Source of the DNA: Zasmidium citrigriseum
Taxonomy: Eukaryota; Ascomycota; Dothideomycetes; Mycosphaerellales; Mycosphaerellaceae
Length of the DNA: 64,000 nt
Assembly (NCBI GenBank): GCA_002786025.1
Contig: NHNW01000013.1
Span: 186,001-250,000, forward strand
Direction of reading: 5' to 3'
The position numbers were made by a program, and so were the translations under genes. Each line of letters starts with the position of its first letter. Position 1 is the stretch's first letter. Below are positions 47,493-57,596 of this stretch, piece after piece. The notes under the pieces were generated by a model, which was not told where the DNA came from, made no database searches, and was given only the letters and a program-made list of their open reading frames with translations.

Positions 47493-48389
47493 TCAATCCT
47501 CAAATCTCACGCCTTGCTCCTCCGCAACGCGGTAGATTTCTCTGCAGATGGGCTCGACGTCTGCCTTCTTGATCGGTACTCGATGGTTGCCATCCCACTC
47601 CAGGACCGTTGACGTCTTCGGATCATGATACTGCTTCAACATCTTCCTATGCAAATGCAAGCCAGGATCGTTCAATCCGTGCACATGGATCGTCGGCAGC
47701 CTCAAAATATGCGGATTCTCCCCCTCATAGTGAAAGCCCTCACTGATCGCACCCGGCCTCACACAAGCAGGATGTCTGGTATAATCCGAGAACGACACGA
47801 TCGGTGACCTCCCCGCCAACATGACCGCAAATTTATAATCCGTCTCTGCTTTTCCTTCCTTCTCCATGTGGATCTGTTGGTCGTAGAGCAGACTACTCGC
47901 CAGCTTCGCACCCTGTGAAAAGCCTAGCAAGCCCACCCACTCCCCATCGCCCTCATCCTCATTCTTGCACGTCTCGATCGAATATCTGACCTCTTCAATC
48001 GCACTATCATCATCAATCTCAGGATGTTCAGGTAACCACCTCAACCACCTCCTAAAAGGCCCACAGTCCTCATAAACCGGCACAATCCCCGGGCCAGGGT
48101 TGCAAAAGAACGGCCCATCAGCGAAGACGAGACGGAAATCGGGCAGGTTCTTGATCAGCGAGCGGGCCTGGGCGCGGAAGACCTCGCCTGTGACGCCGCC
48201 GCCGTGCAGGCAGAGGATGCGAGGTTTGTGGAGGGTCTCGGAGGGGAGGGGCGTGCCGCCGCGGGAGATGTCGGCCATTGTGGTTGGCGTGGAGGTTCCG
48301 GAGCGGATGCTGGGGGTGTTGAGGAGGTAGGAGGAGAGGGTGGAGGAGGAGGAGGAGGGGAATGGTTGAGGAGCTGATTGGACGAGCAT
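47493..48389 (-). CDS. FSH1-family serine hydrolase
   Basis: This is a single-exon protein of 298 aa in the FSH1/ovarian-cancer-gene-2 alpha/beta hydrolase family, which includes small esterases and fungal polyketide thioesterases such as LovG. The motifs are ILCLHGGGVTGEVF (about residues 58-71), FADGPFFCNPGPG, the nucleophile Ser158 in GFSQGAKLA, and a late Asp (HGLNDPGLH) and His (DGNHRVPI) completing the triad. The N-terminal 40 residues are Ser-rich and not part of the fold; MADISRGG at residue 38 is an alternative start. There is no biosynthetic cluster beside it, so a housekeeping esterase is more likely than a dedicated thioesterase. Confidence 0.85.
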   Translation of the reverse strand: MLVQSAPQPFPSSSSSTLSSYLLNTPSIRSGTSTPTTMADISRGGTPLPSETLHKPRILCLHGGGVTGEVFRAQARSLIKNLPDFRLVFADGPFFCNPGPGIVPVYEDCGPFRRWLRWLPEHPEIDDDSAIEEVRYSIETCKNEDEGDGEWVGLLGFSQGAKLASSLLYDQQIHMEKEGKAETDYKFAVMLAGRSPIVSFSDYTRHPACVRPGAISEGFHYEGENPHILRLPTIHVHGLNDPGLHLHRKMLKQYHDPKTSTVLEWDGNHRVPIKKADVEPICREIYRVAEEQGVRFED

Positions 48390-49165
48390 GATGGAGAACA
48401 GACGAGATTGTTGTGCTGCTTACCACTGCGCTGCTGCTAGCCAGCCGTAGCTGAGACCGGATTTATCGAGGGGATATATACTGCACCTATTTCGATTTCT
48501 TCGGCGCATTTGGCGCTGGGGCTGAATTCGTTTCGTCGGCGGTGACATTGGCGGAGCTCCGGCGCTGCATCTGCACAGATATCCCCGAACGCAACGTCGT
48601 CGTCTTGGTCGCGCTCAACCCGACGTGAGGCCACGGCATCCATGGACATAGCGCTGTTTGAGAGATAGGAAGGTCGTTCCTAGGACGAGATAGGGCTGGT
48701 GCAAGAAGAGAGACGACGTCACCGGACTTTCTACCTTTCCCTGCCCTCCCCCTTTCACGGTTCTCTGGGATCAAGGAGGCTCGGTATCGCGCGCTTGGAC
48801 CAGGCAAGGGGGCTGTTTTGGCTGATGGTGAATGCCGATTCGAACTTCCTTCTCTCAACAACACCTCCTCATCAGCTGCAGTGACGGATGCCGTCCGAAC
48901 CGTTCGAGCCGCTTCGCATTGTGAAAATGCGTTGTTCATCAACTGGAAAAGAAGATATAAGATTCTGGATGAGAACAGGATACCGCATACCCAGGTAGGA
49001 AGCAAGCAAGAGCTGCCACAGCTCTGCCGCCAGATCTCACTCTGGAAGATCTTGGTCTCTATTTATTGCATAGAGCGAGTATCGCGAATTTATTGTCGCG
49101 AACATCCATCCTTCGAACATACATCTTCTCTGCCGACACTTCTTGTTTCTGGCGACCTATTCAAC
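48390..49165. promoter_or_regulatory. Divergent intergenic region of FSH hydrolase and FAD monooxygenase
   Basis: This stretch of 776 bp lies between start codons. A 172-codon minus-strand frame spans 48487-49005 but has no motif and begins without a convincing start context, so I treat the whole region as promoter. Confidence 0.45.
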
Positions 49166-50551
49166 ATGGCTTACTATGAACTGGACAAGAAACGCAACTA
49201 CTCCATTGCGATAGTCGGTGGCGGGATAGGAGGTCTATGTACAGCTATCGGGCTGCTGAAGCAAGGTGTCAATGTTGAGATCTACGAAGGTACAGTGTCG
49301 ACTCGCTCAATCTGAGCTTGCAATGCTGAGTATCAACAGCTGCCGCTCAGTTCTCAGAGATCGGAGCGTAAGTGCTACCAACATCTCAATAGTAAAGCAA
49401 TGCTGATGTATTAAAGCGGTGTATCTCTCGGTCCAAATGCAGCACGCGCCCTCAAATTAATAGGCCCAGATCTGTACGCCGGCTACGGCAGAGTCAGAAC
49501 GAATAATGCCTGGCCAGACAGACAAAAATTCTGGTTCTCTTTCCGGATAGGCGACGACCGCAATGGTCCTGAGTACGGCACACGCTTCTTCGACCTCCAC
49601 TGCGAGACCGGGCAATCCAGCGTCCACCGAGCAAGATTTCTCGACGAGCTCGTAGCCTTGGTCCCTAAGAACATCGCCCACTTCGGCAAGAAACTAGTCT
49701 CCATCGACGAAAGCCCATCAAACGTAACCCTCCACTTCACAGACGGCACCACAGCAACCCACTGCGCAGTAATCGGCTGCGACGGCGTGAAGAGTATCAC
49801 GAGGTCGCTAGTGTTAGGAAAATCCAACCCAGCAACCGAACCCACCTTCAGTGGAAAATACGCCTACCGCGGCCTCGTCCCCATGTCCATCGCCGCCAAC
49901 ATCCTCGGCGACGAACTCGCCCGCAACTCCCAAATGTACCTCGGCCACGGCGGACACATCCTCACATTCCCCATCGTCAACGGTGAAACCATGAACGTGG
50001 TCGCTTTCGGCACGAAGCAGGACGGGAAATGGGAGGGTGAGTGGGTGCAGCCGATGGACCGGGAGGCTATGATGAGGGATTTTGAGGGTTGGACTCAGCC
50101 TGTGCAGAAGATTTTGGGGATGATGATGAAGAGTGATGTTTGGGCGCTTTTCGATCATCCTCCGGCCGAAAGTTATGTGAGTAAAGGTGGCAGGATATGT
50201 CTTCTTGGTGATGCTGCTCACGCATCGACGCCGCATAATGGAGCAGGAGCTGGGCAGGCTGTCGAAGACGCACTCATTCTCTCGAAAGTGATGGGGTGTG
50301 TCTACGATGGGAGGGATATCGGACGGGCTTTCGAGGCGTATGATCAGGTTAGGAGGCCGAGGAGTCAGAAGCAGGTCAGGACGGCCAGATTTGGGGGTAT
50401 GGTATATGATATGGAGGCGCCGGGTGTTGGGGATGATTTGGAGAAGATCAAAGCGCATTTGAGGACGAGGGTTTGGTTGTGGGAGCATGATTTGGAGGGC
50501 GATGTTAGGGAGGTGGAGAGGTTGTTTTGGGAGGGGAAGAGTAGGTTATGA
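49166..50551 (+). CDS. FAD-dependent aromatic monooxygenase with peroxisomal SRL end
   Basis: This is a class A flavin monooxygenase of 428 aa resembling salicylate hydroxylase. The exons are 49166-49289, 49340-49367 and 49417-50551; the middle exon is only 28 bp. The FAD motifs are intact: IAIVGGGIGGLCTAIGL near the N-terminus with the acidic end EIYEA, the CDGVKS/DG motif in VIGCDGVKSITR, and GDAAHASTPHNGAGAGQAVEDA near residue 300. The GVSLGPNAARAL and YRGLVP segments are typical of the group. The protein ends KSRL, a canonical PTS1, so import into peroxisomes is likely. The substrate is probably a hydroxylated or carboxylated aromatic compound, by family analogy. Confidence 0.88.
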
Positions 50552-50684
50552 GATGCTTTTAGGGATGCTATGTAATGGTGCTGAGATGAATCACGAACGC
50601 TGCATGCTGTGGAAGCGACTCCGCTGTCTCCGACTACGAGACTGATCATGGGATAGTCGGAGCCGATTTCCTGTTTCAATGCGC

Positions 50685-51677
50685 TCAAGGCAAGAGCACG
50701 AGAACCCCTTTGACCTTTCCTTCGTTATCAAGCACCTTACATCCTGCCGACTTTGCCCATTTCAACAGCTCATCCAGTACCAAGTTGCCGTCCTTGCGAA
50801 GCTGAGAAGGAAGTTTCAGTTCACTTGCATCGACCTCATCATCCTCTGCTCCCTCCCCAGAGTCGTATGCTGAAGGGGGAGATCCTGGTGGAGTGAGGAG
50901 CTGGGTCGGTGGCTTCATAGACTGCTCATCGTCGTTGACTTTCTCTCCTCCAGGCGACGGGCTCTCCGGTTCCGCTGGCTCTTTGGCAGGCTCTGCTTCA
51001 TGCTGTGTCTCTTCTTGATCTGTCTCCAGAGTCGATGCGTCTGGAAGAGAGCCTGCGTCGTTGATGTATCCTCGAGCTGTTCTCCGTTTGGGCATGGGAT
51101 GAACGGGTCTCTTCTCTCTCATGGCTTCTTCATAACCCAGCTCCCAGTAGCGGCGTTTGACGGCCTTCTCAATGTCTTTGGAGCAAAGCTTTCCGCCCGT
51201 GAGGGCTCGCTTCTTCTCTGCTATCTCTTTCATGTGTCTGTGAGCAGTCGGCTTGTCGTCGCGTGTGACGCTCGCGAGATTCTTGAGGGCCTGTAGAAGG
51301 GGAACACTCCAGTCGAGAGGATGTTCTGGTAGATTATCTGGGCGATAGCGGAAGGGGAACCATTCTTCGATGTGCTCCTTTTCGGATCTGCGGTTCGGCT
51401 CATTCTCGTCGTCTTCTTCTTCCCCGCAAGGCCAGTACTGCTTGAGCTTCCCAAAGAGTCTGTCTCTTTTGAGTGCAGTATCACCACCGAGTCCGTCGTA
51501 TGATTCGTGAACATTGATCGTTTCCTTGTCGTTGGGGTCTGCTTGCGTCTGGACTTGAGTTTTATGCGGCATCAAGTCAAATAGTGGGGGAGGCCAAAGA
51601 GGTATCTTCTTCTTGGATCTGTCCTTCTTGGACCTGTCCCTCTTGGACCTGTTCTTGGATTTGCTTTTCGGAGACAT
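50685..51677 (-). CDS. Unknown basic/acidic protein
   Basis: A single-exon frame of 330 aa opens at ATG 51677. The frame continues 60 codons upstream without an ATG, so 51677 is the start unless there is an unseen first exon. It opens with a Lys/Arg/Ser run (SPKSKSKNRSKRDRSKKDR). The middle carries the best ordered-looking part: HIEEWFPFRYRPDNLPEHPLDW and then DIEKAVKRRYWELGYEEAM. An acidic Pro/Glu-rich linker precedes a final helical segment (ELKLPSQLRKDGNLVLDELLKWAKSAG). This resembles a conserved fungal hypothetical protein, but I cannot name it or its function. Confidence 0.65.
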   Translation of the reverse strand: MSPKSKSKNRSKRDRSKKDRSKKKIPLWPPPLFDLMPHKTQVQTQADPNDKETINVHESYDGLGGDTALKRDRLFGKLKQYWPCGEEEDDENEPNRRSEKEHIEEWFPFRYRPDNLPEHPLDWSVPLLQALKNLASVTRDDKPTAHRHMKEIAEKKRALTGGKLCSKDIEKAVKRRYWELGYEEAMREKRPVHPMPKRRTARGYINDAGSLPDASTLETDQEETQHEAEPAKEPAEPESPSPGGEKVNDDEQSMKPPTQLLTPPGSPPSAYDSGEGAEDDEVDASELKLPSQLRKDGNLVLDELLKWAKSAGCKVLDNEGKVKGVLVLLP

Positions 51678-52124
51678 GTCTGTGGGTGTTGTTTTCTGAG
51701 GAGCAGAGCTTAGATGCCAGAGGTCGTTCGACTTATCTATGGCAGAACACAATTGCTCCAAAGCCTGATGTCTGAGGCTAAATTCGTCATAAGTTCGATC
51801 TGCCAGAGAACGTTTTAATTGATGAGCTTTGTTACAGTCGAGACATGCTGCGAGCAAGTTCTAGTCCTCCAGAGGAAGCAAGTACATGCAGCAGAAGCAA
51901 AGACCACCCACGTTCTCGTACAAGACATCAGAGCGATGAGCAAAGGGAGCCATGCCGAGCGCTGAGATGACTTTGAAAATGTTCCAGAGGTGAGTGACTG
52001 CAGTGAACAAAACAAAGGCTTGTTTGGACGTGGGGTTGCTGGGTCACTGCCTGCATTCCCTGGTAACCCTGAACGTCGTGATATGTACATGAAACTCCTG
52101 ATGCATATTGTGGTATTTTGACGT
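51678..52124. other. Intergenic, same-strand genes
   Basis: This stretch of 447 bp contains the 3' UTR of NDUFA13 and the promoter of the unknown gene. Open frames running through it are read-through of those two genes. Confidence 0.45.
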
Positions 52125-52592
52125 CTATTTCGACACGTTGGAAGGAGTTACAGCATACGTTGGCCGCACGAATCTGTGATACTGTTAGCAACCCCATAGT
52201 CCACCCTTGAAACTGTGCCCCATACCGGTCGTTGTTGTATACTGGGACAGCCTTGCCCAAGAGCTCCTCCTCCATCTTCTGTTGTGCCAAATGTCTCCGT
52301 ACCACATCGCGGTCCTCCTCGGCTTGTAGTAGTGGGATAAGGTGGATGCGTGACCACATCTTCTCTCGCGCGAGTTCACTGTAAATCTCCAGTCAGATCG
52401 CGTACCATATCTCTTGAATATCGTATTCTCTCACTTGTGTTCTCTGATCCCCTGTCCGACTCTGTAGAAACCGTAGGTCATGATGCCGGCGACTGCGACG
52501 AGGTACCAGGCGGGTCTGAAGCCCCGGACGGGCAGGTTTCGGCGGTATTGGACTGGCTCGTAGCCGCCCGCTGGCGGCATGTCCTGGGGCAT
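52125..52592 (-). CDS. NDUFA13: Complex I subunit NDUFA13 (GRIM-19)
   Basis: This is a small single-pass inner-membrane subunit of mitochondrial complex I, 119 aa. The exons are 52435-52592, 52226-52378 and 52125-52173, with introns of 56 and 52 bp. The N-terminus reads MPQDMPPAGGYEPVQYRRNL and GFRPAWYLVAVAGIMTYGFY (membrane helix). A basic/acidic helix follows (REKMWSRIHLIPLLQAEEDR). The last intron joins VYNNDR to FVRPTYAVTPSN, the family C-terminus. Reading through it would give an unrelated 70-residue tail. It is the second complex I subunit gene in the window. Confidence 0.93.
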
Positions 52593-52896
52593 GATTGCGG
52601 TGTGCGAGCGGCCGGCTCAAGGTGTTGTTCGAGGGAGATGTCGTCGCCGTCAGGATCTCGCCCAATGGTGAGGTAGAGGAAGGTACACCACGGGAAGTCG
52701 GGCCGGGCCACACTAGCGCATCGAGCTCAGATTTTCGCGAATTTCATCTCAAGCTCGCTCGACCTCAACTTCGAATCCGCAAATACCGGATGACCATGTG
52801 GAGGGAGTAGCAGCATCGCGCACATTCGAATACTCAACCTATACCGAACATCGTCCCCGAACACTACGCTACCCGACAGCGATACTCCCAGCCACC
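52593..52896. promoter_or_regulatory. Shared divergent promoter of NDUFA13 and NOP56
   Basis: This stretch of 304 bp lies between start codons. The NOP56 frame is open for 33 codons upstream of its ATG but lacks similarity there. Confidence 0.45.
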
Positions 52897-54610
52897 ATGT
52901 CGGTCGATTACCTCCTCCACGAGTCCTCCGTGGGCTACGCCGTCTTCAAGGTCAAGCTCCAGTCCGACAGCATCGGCGCCCGCTTGAAGGAAGTTCAGGA
53001 TGCGCACGCAGATCTGGCCAAGTTCGGCAAAATGGTCGACGTTCTCATGTTCGCGCCATTCCAAGGTGCCAGCCAGGCTCTCGAGAACGCAAACGACATT
53101 TCCGAAGGTATCATGAGCGATTACTTGAAGACGACCTTGGAGTCTGCTTTGCCAAAGGCAGGAAAGAAGAACAAAATTACGTTGGGCGTAGGAGATAAGA
53201 ACTTGGCGGGCAGCATCAAGGCCGGCTTCTCTGGACTTGAGTGCGAGACACCAGAGACGAGCGAGCTGGCTGCCGATTTGCTGCGAGGACTCAGACTGCA
53301 CGCAGAGAAGCTCCTGAAGCAGCTCCAGACTGGCGATATCTCCCGTGCGCAACTTGGTCTTGGTCACGCATACTCCCGCGCGAAGGTCAAGTTCAGCGTG
53401 CAGAAGAACGACAACCACATCATCCAGGCTATCGCAACCATTGATCATCTCGATAAGGCCGTCAACACGTTCTCGATGAGAGTGCGAGAGTGGTACGGCT
53501 GGCACTTCCCAGAGCTCGTCAAGATCGTCAACGACAACCACAAGTACGCACAGTGCGCTCTTTTCATCGGCGACAAGAAGACGCTCTCAGACGACAGCCT
53601 GCATGACCTGGCCAAGATTGTTGATGATGATCAGAGCATTGCGCATGCCATCATCGAAGCTGCACGAGTTTCCATGGGTCAAGATATCTCCGAGACTGAC
53701 ATGGAGAATGTCATGATGTTTGCCAGAAGGACCGCAGAACTTACCGCATACCGCAAGTCTTTGGGCAACTACCTTGTTGCGAAGATGGGCATCGTTGCTC
53801 CTAACTTGGCAGCTCTCATCGGCGAAACCGTCGGTGCTCGTCTCATCTCCCACGCCGGATCTCTCACCAACCTGGCGAAATACCCTGCTTCCACCGTCCA
53901 GATTCTTGGTGCCGAGAAGGCACTTTTCAGAGCACTCAAGACCAAGGGCAACACCCCCAAGTACGGTCTCATCTACCACTCCTCGTTCATTGGCAAGGCC
54001 GGTCAGAAGAACAAGGGCAGAATATCACGCTTCCTTGCCAACAAGACTTCTATCGCTTCGCGTATCGACAACTTCAGCATGCAGCCGACGAGGAAGTTTG
54101 GTGAGGCGCTACGAGAGCAGGTTGATGAGCGATTACGGTTCTACTCGGAAGGCATCAACCCGACCAAGAACGCCGATGCAATGGTATGTTGAGTGAAGGT
54201 TGTCGCCTTATCAACTAGTACTAACAATTTCACAGAAGAAAGCAATGGACGCTACTCTCGCTTCGATCGATATTGGTGACCCAACCGCCGCCGGTGCCGA
54301 GGAGGAAATCTCAGCTCCTGGTGTCACTTCACAAGCCGCCGAGCAGAAGCAACGCAAGGAGAAGAAGAAGGAGAAGAAGTCGAAGTCTGCGGACGTCGAG
54401 ATGGTCGACGTTGATGACAAGGCAGCCAAAAAGGAGAAGAAGAAGGAGAAGAAGTCGAAGTCCGCAGATGCAATGGACGTCGACGAGGATGAAGTCAAGG
54501 CCAAGCTCAAGAAGGAGAAGAAGGAGAAGCGGAAAGCTGAGGCATTGGTGGCAGGCGAGGTGCCAGATGAGCAGATCAAGAAGAAAAAGAAGAAGAGTAA
54601 GTCTGAGTAG
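52897..54610 (+). CDS. NOP56: Box C/D snoRNP core protein Nop56
   Basis: This is a nucleolar scaffold of the 2'-O-methylation snoRNP, 553 aa. The exons are 52897-54183 and 54236-54610; the 52-bp intron has a perfect TACTAAC branch site. The N-terminal domain starts SVDYLLHESSVGYAVFKVKL. The Nop core includes AQLGLGHAYSRAKVKFSVQK, MRVREWYGWHFPEL, SMGQDISETDMENV and the GARLISHAGSLTNLAKYPAS RNA-binding signature, then ALKTKGNTPKYGLIYHS. That overall order and wording separate it from Nop58. The C-terminal tail has two near-identical KKEKKSKSAD blocks within a KKE/D-rich, nucleolar-type tail. There is no room for an intronic snoRNA. Confidence 0.96.
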
Positions 54611-54974
54611 ACGTGCTCTTGCCTCGGATGTACAGTGAGGTGTTTTGGCGTTTGCGGCGGTGGAGTTCTCGGTGCACGACGGCGTCGACGTTTGGGCAGG
54701 AATTGGTTGTTCAACGAGCGAGACATGTACTGAATGATCGACAAGAGACCTCTCTTGCGGAGCGGTATGTACAAAGCGTTATTCAAAGTTCAAAGACTCA
54801 AAGCAGCCTCAAGGTGTCTTGACTTGGATGCCTAGTCATCGACTCTCTACGTTCACACTGGATGCCTCTGGCTCAAGCGTTGATAACTACAAAACGAGCT
54901 CTTTCTGCACCAACCTTTCCGCCCAGACACCAGACAGAGCATTGACTTCTACAGATCAGCACCGACCAATCGCA
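54611..54974. other. Spacer with upstream copy of duplicated flank
   Basis: This stretch of 364 bp lies between NOP56 and the first tandem paralog. The segment 54660-54790 resembles 56150-56280, upstream of the second paralog. Confidence 0.55.
54660..54790 (+). repeat. Duplicated 5' flank, copy 1
   Basis: About 110-130 bp are similar to 56150-56280. The best block is TGTTCAACGAGC-AGACATGTAC-GAA, followed by a shared AGCGGT-TGTA region. It lies about 270 bp before the ATG at 54975. Confidence 0.6.
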
Positions 54975-55974
54975 ATGGACAACGGAGAGAACAAGAGAAA
55001 GCGCACTCATAGCGTCATGCAAGGCAAAGACCCTTCCCAGCAACCGCAGGCTAAACATATGCGCACCCAAACGATCGCAGTCACCAAACAGCAAGAGGCG
55101 ATATACAGCCAGCGGCTGGACGAGAGAAGTAGATACACTATACCGCTCGCTGAGTGGGATGCATACTTTGTTCAGAACGGGATCACATGGAAGCAAGCCT
55201 TCAGTCACACCATCCATGACAATCTCACGCAAGCTATGAAGGACAATCGCAGAGAGCTGGTCAGGGACATTCAGAGAGCGACCGCGTTCGACCATGCATA
55301 CTACCTCTGCATTCCTGTGGAGAGACGTCCTGGACGGGCTTTGCCGGCCGATCCTTACGACTGCAGCAGTAGTGCTCTCAAACCCATTCGGGAGATCCTC
55401 CAGGCTCGCAAGAATGGAGCTGCCAACGTTGGCAATCATACCAAGCCCACCGCTCAACAAGTGCCCCCTTCAGGACCCGAGCGCGCGACACCCATTACCG
55501 CCGGACAGAACGCCAGTCTCAACAAGACACCAGAGCCCAACTACCAGCAAGCGGCCGTACCACAAGCAAGTCACGCAAACCCCTTCCCTCCACCTTTCCA
55601 ACCCACAGTCTCCCAAACTCCAGCGACCCCTCTCACGACGCCCTTCAAGCCCCAAGCCTCAACACCGCCAGCGCCCGTCGTACCTGGCCAATGGCCTTCA
55701 CAACCACCACCTCTTCGTGGCAGCCGTCAAGATCCCATCAGCATCGGAAATAGTCCCACCAAGAATCCTGCCATCAACCGCGCATCTACTCCTTCGACCA
55801 AGTCGCATGCTGAAGCAGTCGCGGCAGCGCGGAAGCAATCCGAACTTGCTGAACAGCAGCTGCGAGATGCGCAGGCGAGACAGTTGGAGTATCATCAGAA
55901 GTAAGTGGGCTTGGTGTGCTTTGTGGATATTTGAGGAGGGCTGCTGACTTGAATATAGGAAGGCGGATCGATAG
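54975..55974 (+). CDS. Unknown protein, tandem paralog A with CIPV-DCS domain
   Basis: The model is 313 aa from exons 54975-55900 and 55959-55974; the last exon is 16 nt and adds KADR after a GTAAGT donor. Residues 1-50 are basic and disordered with an NKRKR nuclear-type signal. Residues 53-146 form a domain shared with the next gene: YTIPLAEWDAY, then W(KQ)..SHT, then CIPVERRPGRALP at 112-124 and DCSSSALKPIREIL from 129. The rest is Pro/Gln/Thr-rich and ends in an Ala/Gln/Arg coiled coil. No known family is recognised. The domain is Trp- and Cys-containing and may be a DNA- or protein-binding module, but this is speculation. Confidence 0.75.
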
Positions 55975-56558
55975 ATCGTTCAGACTGCTATTGGACAAGT
56001 CGATCCTGGGTTTCTGAATTGGTAGGTCCTTGGGCATGGAACGGGTCTCGTTGACCCTTGGCAGTGTGAGTGTACATGAAAATAGCATCCCCTATGGATC
56101 CTCTATTGCTTTCCATCGCTTTCGCTGTTCCCAAGTCTTGATGGTATTCCAGGCGGCAATGTTCGAAAGTGCAACATGGCGTTTACGTTGGGATTCCACA
56201 ACCTGTTCAACGAGCAAGACATGTACCGAACGGACAACTAGGAGGATTTTCTCTTCTTCAGAGCGGTGTGTATAGAGCATCGATTCAAGTTCGCCCGCCT
56301 TCAGCATGAGACTGCAGAACTTCCACGATGACATATAGAGACTTAGGTGCGCTGTCAGAAGACGGTTACCTTCTTCCCCGAGACTCGATGTCTCAAGACG
56401 AGATTGGAGGCCTGGCGATTGAGAGACATGCCATTGTTCTCGGTTTCTTGGCTGTTGTCGATGGAAGTTAAAAGGCTCGGGCTGTACTGCTTTCTGGACG
56501 TTTGTTCATCATCCTTCTCATCCACTTCGTTGATCGAGAGCCGCCAACAAGAACGCAA
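55975..56558. other. Spacer with second copy of duplicated flank
   Basis: This stretch of 584 bp lies between the paralogs. It contains the duplicated block at about 56150-56280; otherwise nothing is seen. Confidence 0.5.
56150..56280 (+). repeat. Duplicated 5' flank, copy 2
   Basis: This is the counterpart of 54660-54790, in the same orientation and about 1.49 kb downstream. It shows that the duplication unit included DNA upstream of the coding region. Confidence 0.6.
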
Positions 56559-57596
56559 ATGGATCAACAAGGACAGAACGCCACAACAACCTCCCAAGCC
56601 GGGCCATCCACTGCAGCCAACCAAGGGAGACCAATGCCAACACCCAATCCCACCAGAAGGGCGGTAGACGAGAACGCCGCAATCAGATATGGACGCGAGC
56701 GAAACCGGCAGACAAAGTTCACCATCTCGAAACGGATCTGGGACGAATACCATGCCAAGAAGGGCAGGAAATGGGAGGGTCGGTGCAGGCACACGGCTTG
56801 GTCCACACTGAAAGAAGACTCACGCCTCACTCGCAGTCAGCACATTGCTGGCATTTACGACGTGACCGGACGATTCCATGTGTATTGGCACTGCATCCCT
56901 GTGAAGCAGCGTCCGAAAAGGGCTCTCCCGATGGATTCAAAGGACTGCAGCAATACTGTTCTGGAGGCTATCCATGACATTCTGAGGAGTGGGAAGTGGA
57001 GGGGTGATGCTAGGGGACGTGGAGATCGTGCTGGTGGTCGTGGGAAAACTCAGTCAGGCACTACATCTGGCCCACGGCCTGCTCCACCTGCTCCCTCTTC
57101 GAGCAATATGCCGAATCTACCACCAACTCCTGAGGCTACTCCTCAGGCAGCGAGTAGAGTTCAAAAGACCACCGCGCCCGCCCAATCGCCACCGACAGTT
57201 GCACCCCAAGGAGCTCAGATCCCAAGCGTACAAGCACCCGCGCAGACACAAGCTCCTACGCCCGCAACACCTTCAGCGACTACTCGTGCTCCTCATCGCC
57301 ACACAACACCCTCACAGCCGCCACCGACCAGTGCCCAACGCACTCCAGCATCACCAATTAAAGCTGTCGCAGCACGCAATCACAAACCGCAAACCTACGT
57401 ACCTCCAGTGGCGCCGATGCTACCAACCCCTGTCTCCAACCAACGCCGTGATGAAGCCCACATGCTAGGCGAAAACATCAACACCTTCAATTTTGCTATC
57501 CATTTGGAGCAGCCGAACTATTTCTCGAGAGGTGAAGAACGTGCTAGGGCTATGCCTCTGGCGTCCCAGTCATCAAATGTAGTGAAGAGGGAGTAG
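56559..57596 (+). CDS. Unknown protein, tandem paralog B with CIPV-DCS domain
   Basis: A single-exon frame of 345 aa opens at ATG 56559. After a disordered leader, residues 54-147 match paralog A: FTISKRIWDEY, W(EG)..RHT, CIPVKQRPKRALP at 112-124 and DCSNTVLEAIHDIL from 129. The Cys112 and Asp129-Cys130 positions are identical in the two proteins, although the leaders differ. A Gly/Arg-rich segment (RGDARGRGDRAGGRGK) follows. The rest is a long Pro/Thr/Gln-rich tail without the coiled coil of paralog A, ending NVVKRE. Overall identity outside the domain is low, as expected for fast-evolving disordered regions. Its function is unknown. Confidence 0.75.
   Translation: MDQQGQNATTTSQAGPSTAANQGRPMPTPNPTRRAVDENAAIRYGRERNRQTKFTISKRIWDEYHAKKGRKWEGRCRHTAWSTLKEDSRLTRSQHIAGIYDVTGRFHVYWHCIPVKQRPKRALPMDSKDCSNTVLEAIHDILRSGKWRGDARGRGDRAGGRGKTQSGTTSGPRPAPPAPSSSNMPNLPPTPEATPQAASRVQKTTAPAQSPPTVAPQGAQIPSVQAPAQTQAPTPATPSATTRAPHRHTTPSQPPPTSAQRTPASPIKAVAARNHKPQTYVPPVAPMLPTPVSNQRRDEAHMLGENINTFNFAIHLEQPNYFSRGEERARAMPLASQSSNVVKRE

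Noticed and set aside
48487..49005. 172-codon minus-strand frame between the FSH hydrolase and the FAD monooxygenase
   Set aside because: Composition is erratic, no motif is present, and it overlaps the expected promoters and leaders of two flanking divergent genes.
51678..51857. 60-residue N-terminal extension of the unknown protein at 50685-51677
   Set aside because: The extension has no ATG; it would need a TTG start.
51928..52173. 70-residue C-terminal extension of NDUFA13 by read-through
   Set aside because: Splicing 52174-52225 gives the family-type end FVRPTYAVTPSN; the read-through tail has no similarity to the subunit.
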